This document shows, piece by piece, positions 16,877-24,652 of a stretch of DNA of 64,000 bases. The first letter of the stretch is position 1. The number at the start of each line of letters is the position of its first letter. Source of the DNA: Acetobacter estunensis (GTDB lineage: Bacteria > Pseudomonadota > Alphaproteobacteria > Acetobacterales > Acetobacteraceae); contig NZ_JAHRDV010000003.1 of the NCBI RefSeq assembly GCF_019083805.1, forward strand, positions 124,001 through 188,000, written 5' to 3'. The notes below the pieces were generated by a model. It saw only the letters and a list, made by a program, of their open reading frames with translations, made no database searches and was not told where the DNA came from. A program made the position numbers and the translations under genes.

Positions 16877-18204
16877 GATCCGCTTTCCGCTGCGCTTAAA
16901 CTCTCCAGATTCGTATGAACGCTCTCAAGCCCGGTTGTCAGAAGATGTTGTTCGTAATCAGCATTTATATCCGGATAATCCACACGCACATGCATGCCTC
17001 GGCTTTCACAGCGCGTCCGGGCAGCCGCATTGCACCACCGCGCGGTAGCAGCCATAGCTGCTGTTTCCCGTGCAGCAACTGCATCAAGACCTTCACCATG
17101 CAGATGATCCCGCGCTTCCACCCATGCAGCATTCTGCGCCCCGCCGCCACTGGTGGCTCCCGCGATATGCTCGCGTGTGGCCGCATCTCCGGCGGCATAA
17201 AGCCCCGGCACCGATGTCGCGCATCCGGTATCCACAATGCGCAAACCACCAACACCCCGGATCGTACCCTCGCCAAACAAACTGACTTCGAAGCGATCTC
17301 GGAACATATTCAGCCCACGCCTCTCGAACGCGGCAACGGTTGCCGGCTGGATCTCGCGAATTACGGCAGGCAGTTGAGCTGGAGCTTCATGCAGATCTGC
17401 ATACACAGCACCATCCTGAAACGCCGTCGCCAAAGCGCAGAGATAGTCACGCGGTCGATCCCATCCCGGAATCTCCAACTGATCTCCTTGAGAATTGAAA
17501 AACCGCGCTCCGGTATAAGGCAGCGTCCGGGTACACAACCACGAAGGAGAGATGGAGTAGGACACACAGAACTCCATGCCCGACAGTTCCGCACCCGCCT
17601 CCACACCCATGAGGTACCCATCCCCGGTATTGGAATAACTGCCGAGCAATCCCGAACGGAATGCGCACCCTCCCGTCGCAAGGATCACCGCGCCCGCATA
17701 TGCCCGCCATGGCCTACCCAACAGACGCGCATAACCCGCAGCCCCCGCAATGGCACCATCCGTTCCCGCCAGAAGTTCCAACGCCGGATAGTGATCAAGG
17801 ATCGTCACACCCAGTGAAAGCGCGTAACACCTCAACGCGCGCAAATATTCCGGCCCGCGCAATCCCGAACGAAACACACCGCCACGTCCATCACCGGAGA
17901 AAGGATACCATGGCGCAAGTTCAGGAATGGATTGCCACGTTATATCAATAATACGATGCATCCATACCGGATCGGCCAGTCCGAAGGCTGTTTCAAGCCT
18001 TTTTCGAACCGCAGCCTCCCGTCGCCCTTCCTCTGGGGGCACCCACCAATGGTTGGGACCGGCAGGCGCTGTGACACCGCTCGTGCCCATAAATCCTTTA
18101 TCCACAACGACAACGGACGCGCCTGCCTTGGCTGCCGATATGGCAGCCCATCCCGCTGCCATGCCGCCACCTATGATCAAGACGTCTGTGGTAATTTCAT
18201 GCAT
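16873..18204 (-). CDS. FAD-dependent oxidoreductase (fumarate reductase/AprA-like flavoprotein)
   Basis: A 443-residue flavoprotein of the succinate dehydrogenase/fumarate reductase/APS reductase alpha family. The FAD-binding start is TDVLIIGGGMAAGWAAISAAKAGASVVVVDKG. Further landmarks are AGAVILATGGCAFRSGLLGSYSNTGDGYLMGVEAGAEL and a second FAD segment, VPGLYAAGDAATREHIAGATSGGGAQNA. It is shorter than true AprA and lacks an obvious C-terminal helical domain of usual size. With its ferredoxin partner it could reduce or oxidise a sulfur or sulfonate intermediate. This is inferred from the adjacent sulfonate-binding protein. A hairpin with a T tract lies in its leader (18236-18261). Confidence 0.88.
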   Translation of the reverse strand: MHEITTDVLIIGGGMAAGWAAISAAKAGASVVVVDKGFMGTSGVTAPAGPNHWWVPPEEGRREAAVRKRLETAFGLADPVWMHRIIDITWQSIPELAPWYPFSGDGRGGVFRSGLRGPEYLRALRCYALSLGVTILDHYPALELLAGTDGAIAGAAGYARLLGRPWRAYAGAVILATGGCAFRSGLLGSYSNTGDGYLMGVEAGAELSGMEFCVSYSISPSWLCTRTLPYTGARFFNSQGDQLEIPGWDRPRDYLCALATAFQDGAVYADLHEAPAQLPAVIREIQPATVAAFERRGLNMFRDRFEVSLFGEGTIRGVGGLRIVDTGCATSVPGLYAAGDAATREHIAGATSGGGAQNAAWVEARDHLHGEGLDAVAARETAAMAATARWCNAAARTRCESRGMHVRVDYPDINADYEQHLLTTGLESVHTNLESLSAAESGS

Positions 18205-18235
18205 GGTGGAGCTTTCGCAGGAAAAGACTGAAAAA

Positions 18236-18261
18236 TGACGAAAGAAGACGATCTTTCGTCA
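18236..18261 (-). promoter_or_regulatory. Hairpin plus T tract in the leader of the FAD/ferredoxin operon (possible attenuator)
   Basis: A perfect 10-bp inverted repeat (TGACGAAAGA and TCTTTCGTCA, six-base loop) lies 32 bases before the FAD gene start codon. Read on the minus strand it is followed at once by TTTTT (18231-18235), the form of an intrinsic terminator. As it stands between any promoter and the start codon, it could attenuate transcription; it could also be a protein-binding operator. Confidence 0.5.
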
Positions 18262-18574
18262 GAACTTTTACTCTATTTCCCACACCCATCACTAACCAGA
18301 AAGTATTTCTTACGTGCAGCTTGATGAAAATAAATTGAATACAGCCAGACGTGTCACTTTCCATCTGAATCTTCAGAATTCCTCACTGTCCCTTGTCGCC
18401 CGCTAGCCTCAATGTAATATCACCTTGCTCAACAGAACCACCACGAACAGCGAAGGGAAGTTACACATTTCGCATCTCATACGCCCTCGTCGACTGTTCG
18501 TCTCGAAATTTGCTCTGTCAGAGCGACGACATGCACAAGATACCTTGTCTCATCTTTCTGGAGTTTCACCCCTG
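18262..18574. other. Intergenic region between divergent FAD oxidoreductase and nitroreductase genes
   Basis: About 313 bases with stops in the coding frames. An upstream in-frame extension of the nitroreductase (from 18425) has no family resemblance and was not accepted. Promoters for both divergent genes should be here; none could be placed with confidence. Confidence 0.4.
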
Positions 18575-19186
18575 ATGACATCTTTTCCCGACCGTGACGC
18601 CGATTCTTCGGTTGCCCCATTCATTCTCAACCGCTGGTCCCCACGTGCTTTCACGCCTGATGACATCACGCGCGACGAACTCCTAAACATTATCGATGCT
18701 GGTCGTTGGGCACCCTCTGCTTATAATGCGCAACCGTGGCGCTTCATTTACGCACGACGCAACACACCGGATTGGGAGCGGTTCCTGTCATGGTTGATCC
18801 CCTTCAACCGCGCCTGGGCAGAAAATGCTTCCGCCATTATTTATATTGCTTCCCGAACCATCACAGACAGCGCCCGCACAGGTGAACCAGTCGATGCGCC
18901 GTCTCACGCATTTGATGCTGGCGCCGCCAGTGTTCTGATCCAGTTGCAGGCCAATCAGAATGGATGGTTTACTCATCCCATCAGCGGCTTCGACAAAGAG
19001 TTAGCCCACGCTGGCTTGGAATTGCCTGAAGACCATGTGGTGCATGCAGCCATCGTTCTTGGACATCGTGGAGATGCCAGCCAGCTACCGGAAAATCTTC
19101 GGGAACGGGAAGCGCCATCGACACGTGCCTCCCTTGAAACGCTGGCCTTCGAGGGCCGCTTTATACCTCCGACATCCCAATCCTGA
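18575..19186 (+). CDS. Nitroreductase family protein
   Basis: A 203-residue FMN-dependent oxidoreductase. I chose ATG 18575 because a GGAG lies at 18560-18563 and the protein then starts just before the family core: LNRWSPRAFTPDDITRDELLNIIDAGRWAPSAYNAQPWRFIYARR, where the Arg/Ser/Asn residues contact FMN. The central part has WLIPFNRAWAENASAIIYIAS, and the end has PEDHVVHAAIVLGHRG. The natural substrate of such enzymes is usually unknown (quinones, nitro compounds or flavin itself). It is monocistronic, divergent from the FAD operon and followed by a terminator. A supporting flavin-reducing role in sulfur scavenging is possible but not shown. Confidence 0.9.
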   Translation: MTSFPDRDADSSVAPFILNRWSPRAFTPDDITRDELLNIIDAGRWAPSAYNAQPWRFIYARRNTPDWERFLSWLIPFNRAWAENASAIIYIASRTITDSARTGEPVDAPSHAFDAGAASVLIQLQANQNGWFTHPISGFDKELAHAGLELPEDHVVHAAIVLGHRGDASQLPENLREREAPSTRASLETLAFEGRFIPPTSQS

Positions 19187-19196
19187 CCGCTCAGGC

Positions 19197-19217
19197 GGCG
19201 ATCCCAGTGGGATCGCC
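19197..19217. terminator. Intrinsic terminator between convergent nitroreductase and hydrolase genes
   Basis: A perfect 9-bp stem, GGCGATCCC (19197-19205) and GGGATCGCC (19209-19217), with a three-base loop, followed by GTTT on the plus strand. It lies in the 34-base gap between two convergent genes. Confidence 0.75.
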
Positions 19218-19220
19218 GTT

Positions 19221-19907
19221 TCAGATTTCATACTCTCCTTCGGTTTTTCGTTCCCTGTCGATCCGATCAAGAAGTCGCTCCAGAGCATGAAATCCTGCCT
19301 GCCACATCCCCAGATTTTCTCGGTTTCCTATATGCCCAACCCATCCTGCCGGAAATAGCTCCGCTCCCCAACGTTGAGCCAGAAACCGTGCGCGGCACGG
19401 CGAAAGCCACTCGTCATTATCGCTCGCGGCCAGAACGGATGGAAATGCAATAATCTTTTGAGGCACGGGTGCGAACCCTCTTGTGCGCATCACACCCGAT
19501 GCCCTGGACTCGTCCACATCTGCCGGCGCCACAAGCAAAGCGCCAGCAATGTTCAGTTTCGCACAATGAACCGTCAGCAAGGCGCCCAGACTATGGGCAA
19601 TGATTATGACAGGCCGGACACACACGTTGACAAGAGCTTGCAGGGCCGTTTGCCACGCCACCAGATCAGGACGCGACCAGTCAGTCTGTTCGACGCGCTG
19701 CACAGACACCCCATGCCTCCGCAGAAACTCCTCCCACAGGGATTGCCAATGTCGCGCACCTGAACCGTCAAGACCGGGCACAATTACCACATCAAAAGCG
19801 GCGAGACGTTGAACGAGACTCTTCCGCCCATCCTGTTCTTCATCAACCAGTGACGAAACCGGGTGCGGCACGGGAAATTTGGAGCGCGACGAAGAGGAAA
19901 GACGCAT
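19221..19907 (-). CDS. Alpha/beta hydrolase, RBBP9/YdeN family
   Basis: A 228-residue serine hydrolase. I chose ATG 19907, which follows GGAG by seven bases; in-frame starts extend to 20015 without family resemblance. The fold is marked by VVIVPGLDGSGARHWQSLWEE, the nucleophile elbow IIAHSLGALLTVHCA (Ser in HSLG), an Asp in ASDNDEWLSP, and the His in WVGHIGNRENLG near the C-terminus. RBBP9/YdeN proteins are small cytoplasmic hydrolases of unclear substrate. The first 40 residues (RLSSSSRSKFPVPHPV) are low-complexity and might be dispensable. No operon partner is obvious. Confidence 0.88.
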   Translation of the reverse strand: MRLSSSSRSKFPVPHPVSSLVDEEQDGRKSLVQRLAAFDVVIVPGLDGSGARHWQSLWEEFLRRHGVSVQRVEQTDWSRPDLVAWQTALQALVNVCVRPVIIIAHSLGALLTVHCAKLNIAGALLVAPADVDESRASGVMRTRGFAPVPQKIIAFPSVLAASDNDEWLSPCRARFLAQRWGAELFPAGWVGHIGNRENLGMWQAGFHALERLLDRIDRERKTEGEYEI

Positions 19908-20273
19908 GACAGGTCTCCGGCTAGCGGGCATCACATCATTGTAGATATCATGATACTCTTTTCTGAAAACGTCTTTCGTGAATAAGAGAAAACCCATACA
20001 TTTCGCAGGAATCAATGAGCTGTTGAGAAACAGAAAATAACATCATGAAACGATTTCACGAATCATGCGGATCTTCATCTGACAAAACAATCAAATTCCG
20101 AATCCATTTCGAAAATTAAAGGATCTTACCGACAATGAGTTCCAAAACAGCGACTTTTCCACGATGTCGAAAGTCCCCGCACGCATCACCCGATCTTCTT
20201 TCCCTTTCAGCGGGCAGAGATCTCTCACACCGAAGACAGTAGTTTCACTTTACTCCGATAGGGAAACATTCCC
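19908..20273. other. AT-rich intergenic region
   Basis: About 366 bases between the hydrolase start and a small ORF at 20274. It is AT-rich, has no ORF with recognisable features and no clear repeat. It should hold the hydrolase promoter (minus) and any promoter of the small ORF (plus). Confidence 0.4.
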
Positions 20274-20480
20274 ATGATCGCCTCCCGCATCATCAAGATT
20301 GACGGCATATTCCTCGGAACCCTGATTCTGGACCATACACCGCCAAGACATCGTTTCTATGCCGTGCACGATAGCGTTCGCTCACTTCATAAACGCACGG
20401 CGTCCGAACCGGGCGAACTCATGCGACAAGCAGCTCTGCATCTGCGGCGTGCTCGGTATACTGCCGCATATCCTTCGTGA
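20274..20480 (+). CDS. Small hypothetical protein (68 aa)
   Basis: I do not recognise this family. The ORF encodes 68 residues starting MIASRIIKIDGIFLGTLIL, with a basic, His- and Arg-rich second half. An AGGGA lies about 10 bases before the ATG, and a strong terminator begins 24 bases after the stop, which supports it as a real short transcription unit. The sequence predicts a soluble protein with a short beta-rich N-terminus. It might instead be a chance ORF in the gap between the hydrolase and exbD genes. Confidence 0.5.
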   Translation: MIASRIIKIDGIFLGTLILDHTPPRHRFYAVHDSVRSLHKRTASEPGELMRQAALHLRRARYTAAYPS

Positions 20481-20504
20481 TCATCGCCACCAGTTTCCAT
20501 CATG

Positions 20505-20545
20505 AAAAAGGCCCGGATGCTGAACAGCATCCGGGCTTTTTTTTT
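20505..20545. terminator. Strong bidirectional intrinsic terminator
   Basis: A perfect 10-bp GC-rich stem, GCCCGGATGC (20511-20520) and GCATCCGGGC (20527-20536), has nine T on the plus strand (20537-20545) and a run of A at 20505-20509 that gives a T tract on the minus strand. It can end both the small ORF transcript and the tonB-exbB-exbD-exbD transcript. Confidence 0.92.
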
Positions 20546-20575
20546 CAGATCAGATAAAATCAGGATCGGGAGCCG

Positions 20576-21001
20576 CTATTCCTCCCCGCCTCCGATAATC
20601 CCAAGCTTTGTGATGCCCAACCGTTGGGCATCTGCCAACACATGAGCAACGATCTTGTAATCAGCAAGACGGTTCGGACTGATGTGCATTTCCGGCTGCT
20701 CCGGCTGAGCAACAGCTTCCTGCAGGCGGCTCTGGAGTTCAGCCTCACTTACAACAGGGGCACCGTTCCAGGTGATCGTGTTGTCGAAATCAATCCCAAG
20801 TGTGACGGTCTGTGGATCCGGCGTGGTTTGTGGCGGTGGATCGCCCTGCGGAAGATTAAGCGAAACGGAGTGCGTCTGAAGCGGAATAGTAATGATGAGC
20901 ATGATCAGCAGCACCAGCATCACGTCGATCAGCGGCGTGGTGTTGATATCGACAATACCCTCATCCTCAGTGGTGCTGTCAGAACCGACATTCATACCCA
21001 T
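20576..21001 (-). CDS. exbD: ExbD/TolR family biopolymer transport protein (second copy)
   Basis: A 141-residue inner-membrane protein. ATG 21001 is chosen because AGGAG precedes it by seven bases. It has the ExbD signature DINTTPLIDVMLVLLIMLIITIPL, in which the Asp of the single transmembrane helix carries proton-motive force to TonB, and a periplasmic domain ending ADAQRLGITKLGIIGGGEE. It is the last gene of an exbB-exbD-exbD-tonB-type cluster and follows the other exbD by 36 bases. Two ExbD proteins in one Ton operon are known from Xanthomonas. Confidence 0.93.
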   Translation of the reverse strand: MGMNVGSDSTTEDEGIVDINTTPLIDVMLVLLIMLIITIPLQTHSVSLNLPQGDPPPQTTPDPQTVTLGIDFDNTITWNGAPVVSEAELQSRLQEAVAQPEQPEMHISPNRLADYKIVAHVLADAQRLGITKLGIIGGGEE

Positions 21002-21037
21002 GAGCACTCTCCTCTCGGGCCAATGAAGAGCCACGCT

Positions 21038-21463
21038 TCAGTTTGCATGAGGCTGCTCCGTGATGAAGTCCACTCGCGTCACACCCGCTTCCTGACAGGC
21101 TGCAACCAGCTTCCCTACCGGCTCATAGCGGGCACTTGCATCGCCCCGGATCATGATCTGGGGCTGCGGCTGCTGACGTACGACCTTATCCAGCCGCGCC
21201 ATCAGATCCGCATGGTCACGCAGCGGCGTCTGATCCCACCATGTCTGTCCATCCGCCGTCACCGCGAGGGTGACGTTGCCCGGCAATACTTTGCTGGGTT
21301 GGTTGGTGTCTTTGGGCAGACTTACTTTCACCGTGTGGGTCGCCACCGGAATGGTGATGAGAAAGATGATGAGCAGCACAAGCATGACGTCAACGAGAGG
21401 CGTCGTGTTGATGGCGGAAATGACCTCATCATCATCCCCGCCCCCACCGATGGAGATTGCCAT
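21038..21463 (-). CDS. exbD: ExbD/TolR family biopolymer transport protein (first copy)
   Basis: A 141-residue single-pass inner-membrane protein with SAINTTPLVDVMLVLLIIFLITIPVATHTVKVSLP, including the proton-relay Asp in its transmembrane helix. The periplasmic part contains QPQIMIRGDASARYEPVGKLVAACQEAGV, the usual ExbD C-terminal pattern. It begins two bases after the exbB stop. With ExbB it forms the motor that energises TonB for the receptors at 12852 and 28749. Confidence 0.94.
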   Translation of the reverse strand: MAISIGGGGDDDEVISAINTTPLVDVMLVLLIIFLITIPVATHTVKVSLPKDTNQPSKVLPGNVTLAVTADGQTWWDQTPLRDHADLMARLDKVVRQQPQPQIMIRGDASARYEPVGKLVAACQEAGVTRVDFITEQPHAN

Positions 21464-21465
21464 GA

Positions 21466-22473
21466 TCAGGCCACCCGGGCTGATGCGGTCGCTGTGGTGG
21501 GCGAACGATCGGGCCGCACGACAATCGTCTCGCGTGTAGCGCCATGCCGGAAACCACCGATCAGGATCGACTGCACGTCTGACGCAAAATTGCGTACCCG
21601 TTCAAGAGCGTTCTTGTTGCGACGAACCAGAAGATTGTAGCCCAGAACGGCAGGAACGGCGGTGCCCAGACCAATCGCTGTCATGATGAGCGATTCACCG
21701 ACAGGTCCTGCCACCTTGTCGATTGACGCCTGCCCAGCGATGCCGATGGCCGTGAGTGCGTGGTAAATACCCCAGACCGTGCCGAACAGCCCCACGAATG
21801 GCGAGGTCGAACCAACCGTTCCGAGGAAGGCCAGTCCACTCTGAAGGTTACTTTGCACCGTATCGACAGATCGCTGGATTTGGGCAGATGTCCAGTCGGA
21901 AAGATCGATTGAATCCTGCATCGTCCCTTCATGATGCTCTGCAGCCGTGATAGCGGTCTCGGCCACGTAACGGAACGGCGAAGTCGTCTTGAGCGATGCC
22001 GCTCCTTCCTGAAGTGTCCGGTGCGACCAGAAATTCTTCGCAGCCGCCTTGGCCGAGGACAGAAGACGTGCCTGTTCAACGAATTTCGTAATGATGATGT
22101 ACCACGATCCAATGGACATCAGCAGCATGATGATCAGAACGCCGCGCGCAATGATGTCACCATTCGCCCAGAGCGCACTCAGTCCATAAGGATTGTCCGC
22201 CGATTTCTCAGTCACCACCGGAGATGGAGCGATAGGCGCAGCCTCCGGCGCCGCATTTACGGAAGGTGCCGCAACTACCGGAGCCTGAGACGACGATGAA
22301 GAAGGTGCAGCTGTGCCGTCAGCGGCGGCATTCTGTGCCGCCGACGGAATTGCAGGTGCAGCAGCGTCCTGCGCGAAAGCAGCGATGGGTGCTGAGGAAG
22401 CAAGCAGCCCCACGAGCAGCGGGACGGCAAAACCACCAAAGCGCGAGCGGTGCGACAGGGGTGTCATTGGCAT
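21466..22473 (-). CDS. exbB: ExbB/TolQ/MotA family proton channel protein
   Basis: A 335-residue inner-membrane protein. ATG 22473 has an AGGA six bases upstream; ATG 22479 abuts this site and is less likely. An N-terminal signal peptide (VPLLVGLLASSAPIAAFA) is followed by a long Ala/Pro/Ser-rich periplasmic linker to about residue 100. Three transmembrane segments of the ExbB core follow (VLIIMLLMSIGSWYIIITKF, then LAFLGTVGSTSPFVGLFGTVWGIYHAL and SLIMTAIGLGTAVPAVLGYNLLV). The signal-plus-linker extension is common in alphaproteobacterial ExbB. It forms the channel core with the two ExbD proteins. Confidence 0.94.
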   Translation of the reverse strand: MPMTPLSHRSRFGGFAVPLLVGLLASSAPIAAFAQDAAAPAIPSAAQNAAADGTAAPSSSSSQAPVVAAPSVNAAPEAAPIAPSPVVTEKSADNPYGLSALWANGDIIARGVLIIMLLMSIGSWYIIITKFVEQARLLSSAKAAAKNFWSHRTLQEGAASLKTTSPFRYVAETAITAAEHHEGTMQDSIDLSDWTSAQIQRSVDTVQSNLQSGLAFLGTVGSTSPFVGLFGTVWGIYHALTAIGIAGQASIDKVAGPVGESLIMTAIGLGTAVPAVLGYNLLVRRNKNALERVRNFASDVQSILIGGFRHGATRETIVVRPDRSPTTATASARVA

Positions 22474-22527
22474 TTCCATTCCTGTGTCTTGTGATCAACA
22501 GATAGTAAAATCGCGAACGTCGGAAAC

Positions 22528-23196
22528 TCATTCATTCAGGCTGAATGAAATCGTATAGGTGTGGTGAAACTCTTTGACGGGCACACCATTTGCCGTGGCC
22601 GGCACGTAACGGGCTTTGCGCACGTAATCGAGTGCGGCACGGGCAAAGTCCTGCCCTCCGGTAACACTTGTCGCCTTACAGTTGCTGGTCTCGCCCGTAG
22701 GCTCCACGTCGCACACGACGGAAACACGTCCCTCTCGCCCTTCATCCTGGGCCTCATCGGGATATTCCAGCGCCACGTGGTTCACAGGGCGCGAGCCCGC
22801 GACATGATCGGGCACGGCTGGACCCGGTGGCGCTGATGACGTCGGCGCGGGTGTCGCTGCCACATGCGGCGAAGGCACAACCGGTTTGAGCGGCTTTGTA
22901 TGCGTCACGTGCCGAACGACCGGCTTGGGCGGCTGCGGCACCTTGATCTTTGGTGGAGGAATATAGGGCGGTGGTGGTGCGGTCAGCTGCGGAGGCGGGG
23001 GTGGAGGCGGAGGAGGCGGGGGCGGCTTGACCGGTCGAATCACTACAGCCTGCATGGGCACGTGCTGAACAGGAGCCGGCTGTTTGTCCACCCAGGTCGC
23101 ATAAATCCCCCCCAGCACGAGAAAGATGAACGAGACCCCGCCAACGCCAACGGCCTGCTTTACCGGACTGCGCTGCTCCTGCGCGTAATCGAACAT
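22528..23196 (-). CDS. tonB: TonB energy transducer
   Basis: A 222-residue protein. I chose ATG 23196 (GGGAG upstream), beginning MFDYAQEQRSP. A single N-terminal transmembrane helix (VGVGGVSFIFLVLGGIYATW) is followed by a periplasm-spanning Pro-rich segment (about residues 55-110, with a run of twelve prolines, then Lys-Pro pairs). The C-terminal TonB domain carries ALEYPDEAQDEGREGRVSVVCDVEPTG and ALDYVRKARYVPATANGVPVKEF. It couples ExbBD to TonB-dependent receptors. It is first in the operon, 54 bases before exbB. Confidence 0.94.
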   Translation of the reverse strand: MFDYAQEQRSPVKQAVGVGGVSFIFLVLGGIYATWVDKQPAPVQHVPMQAVVIRPVKPPPPPPPPPPPPQLTAPPPPYIPPPKIKVPQPPKPVVRHVTHTKPLKPVVPSPHVAATPAPTSSAPPGPAVPDHVAGSRPVNHVALEYPDEAQDEGREGRVSVVCDVEPTGETSNCKATSVTGGQDFARAALDYVRKARYVPATANGVPVKEFHHTYTISFSLNE

Positions 23197-23394
23197 GCAA
23201 GACAACTCCCAGACAGCCATGTATTGGCGCGAGAGCCATACTTCGGGTGGTAGGGAAATCCATTTCCCTTTTGAAAACGTGAATTCCGAAGAATGGCCCG
23301 TTCTGAAAGTGTATGCGAAAAACCCTCTTATGAAACCGGAGTTATATTCAACCGTCAGTCAATGCTCGCCAATGAATCGATATTGTCACGGACG

Positions 23395-23435
23395 CAAAAA
23401 AGCCTTGGCCAGAAATTATCTTTCCAGACCAAGGC
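23395..23435 (-). terminator. Terminator downstream of the acyl-CoA dehydrogenase-like gene
   Basis: Read on the minus strand, GCCTTGG (23435-23429) pairs with CCAAGGC (23408-23402) in an imperfect longer stem, followed by TTTTTT. It lies 37 bases after the stop of the 23472-24632 gene and separates it from the tonB operon on the same strand. Confidence 0.75.
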
Positions 23436-23471
23436 CCCTATCGACGCATAATCGCTTTTGATCGCAGCCGT

Positions 23472-24632
23472 TTACCGCACGGTTTCAAAAGCCGATCGTC
23501 CCGCACCTTCAAGCACCGCATCCGCCTGCGGGGTATGGATACGCCCGCACAGAACATTTCGATAATGCCGCTCCAGAGGATTGTCTTGACTAAGGCCCGG
23601 ATTTCCCGTGACTTCCACAGCCCGGGCAACGGAGGCAATGGCATTTTCGGTCACCAGACGCTTGATCTGTCCAGCCTCCACCAGAGTGATGGTTCCGTTC
23701 TCAACCTTCGCTAGCGCTCGATCCAGCAGAGCTTCATTGGTGAGAAGCAATCCGTCTATCTCTCCCAGAACAGCGTGAAAACGCGGCAATGTGGACAAAG
23801 GACGACCCAGTGCCGTAGGAACGCGTCCTTCGAGAAATCCAACCAGCCATTCCCGGGCCGCGTGCGCAACCGCATCGTAGAGGGCGGGTACAACAACCGT
23901 ATGCCATGTGGCGAGCGCAGGGGTTTCCGGATTGCTCCGGCTGTCATGGAAATTGATGAGATACCGCTCAGGAATTTCAACATCCTCAAAGACGATGGTG
24001 TCGCTGCCGGTCGCTCTCATCCCGAGTTGATGCCAGCTTTTCTCGATCCGGACACCGGGAGAATTGAGCGGCACAAGGATCTGCCCGATCCGCGGCACAT
24101 CCTCCTCAGTGGCACCCCATACAACGCCCCAGTGCAGCGCCGAGGAACCGGTCGAAAAGATTTTGCGCCCGGAGAGCAGCCAACGCCCGCCTTCCCGGCG
24201 CACCCGTGTGGCCGGGATTCCGCCACGTGCTGGCGTGCCAAGCTCCGGCTCTACCCGCAAAGCGTTGACGAGCGCGCCCGAGCGGACAATCGAATCAAGC
24301 ACCTCGCCACGTACATCCTCGGGCCATGTGTCGGATGCCACGATCCCAGCTGTCTGAAGATACTGCATGGCCAGAATCAAAGCTGTGGAAGGATCACCCT
24401 GCGCCACACGCGCCACGATTTTCACGATCTGACGCAGGGTAATCCCACCGCCGCCTCTGTTGCGAGGCACCGCCAGAGAAAGAAACCCGCCTTTTCGCAA
24501 ATCTTCTAGGTTATCAAAACCGATTTCACCACGACGATCATGTTCCGCCGCATGAAGAGCAAACCGGCGCACGAGATCATCCGGCACTTCTATCTCGACC
24601 TGCGTGGGTTCGATAATCCGTGATCCGTCCAT
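23472..24632 (-). CDS. Acyl-CoA dehydrogenase-fold flavoprotein (SfnB/DszC-like monooxygenase candidate)
   Basis: A 386-residue protein of the acyl-CoA dehydrogenase superfamily. Landmarks are LAVPRNRGGGGITLRQIVKIVARVAQGDPSTALILAMQY, RRVRREGGRWLLSGRKIFSTGSS-like flavin-binding strands (GGRWLLSGRKIFSTGSSAL), SWHQLGMRATGSDTIVFEDVEIPE and a C-terminal YRNVLCGRIHTPQADAVLEGAG. The end resembles SfnB/DszC-type flavin monooxygenases more than fatty-acid enzymes, which use a catalytic Glu not clearly seen here. SfnB-type proteins act in sulfur acquisition from sulfones. It sits between the tonB operon and an SsuA-like gene. It is probably FMNH2-dependent, with substrate unknown. Confidence 0.85.
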   Translation of the reverse strand: MDGSRIIEPTQVEIEVPDDLVRRFALHAAEHDRRGEIGFDNLEDLRKGGFLSLAVPRNRGGGGITLRQIVKIVARVAQGDPSTALILAMQYLQTAGIVASDTWPEDVRGEVLDSIVRSGALVNALRVEPELGTPARGGIPATRVRREGGRWLLSGRKIFSTGSSALHWGVVWGATEEDVPRIGQILVPLNSPGVRIEKSWHQLGMRATGSDTIVFEDVEIPERYLINFHDSRSNPETPALATWHTVVVPALYDAVAHAAREWLVGFLEGRVPTALGRPLSTLPRFHAVLGEIDGLLLTNEALLDRALAKVENGTITLVEAGQIKRLVTENAIASVARAVEVTGNPGLSQDNPLERHYRNVLCGRIHTPQADAVLEGAGRSAFETVR

Positions 24633-24652
24633 GATAAACTATCCATCTTCCG

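Noticed and set aside
18098-18106. A perfect DnaA-box sequence (TTATCCACA)
   Set aside because: It is a single copy inside the FAD oxidoreductase coding region, far from dnaA and with no cluster of further boxes, so chance is the best explanation.
16484-18204. Dissimilatory APS reductase (AprBA) as a firm call
   Set aside because: The fold and pairing fit, but sat and other sulfate-reduction genes are missing and the flavoprotein is shorter than AprA, so only a family-level name is given.
22990-23035. GC-rich repeat in tonB as a possible CRISPR or microsatellite
   Set aside because: The repeat encodes the proline run of the TonB periplasmic linker and has no spacer-repeat structure.
23472-24632. 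Fatty-acid beta-oxidation acyl-CoA dehydrogenase
   Set aside because: No other beta-oxidation gene is near, the usual catalytic Glu region is not evident, and the context is sulfur acquisition; an SfnB/DszC-like flavoprotein is the better reading.
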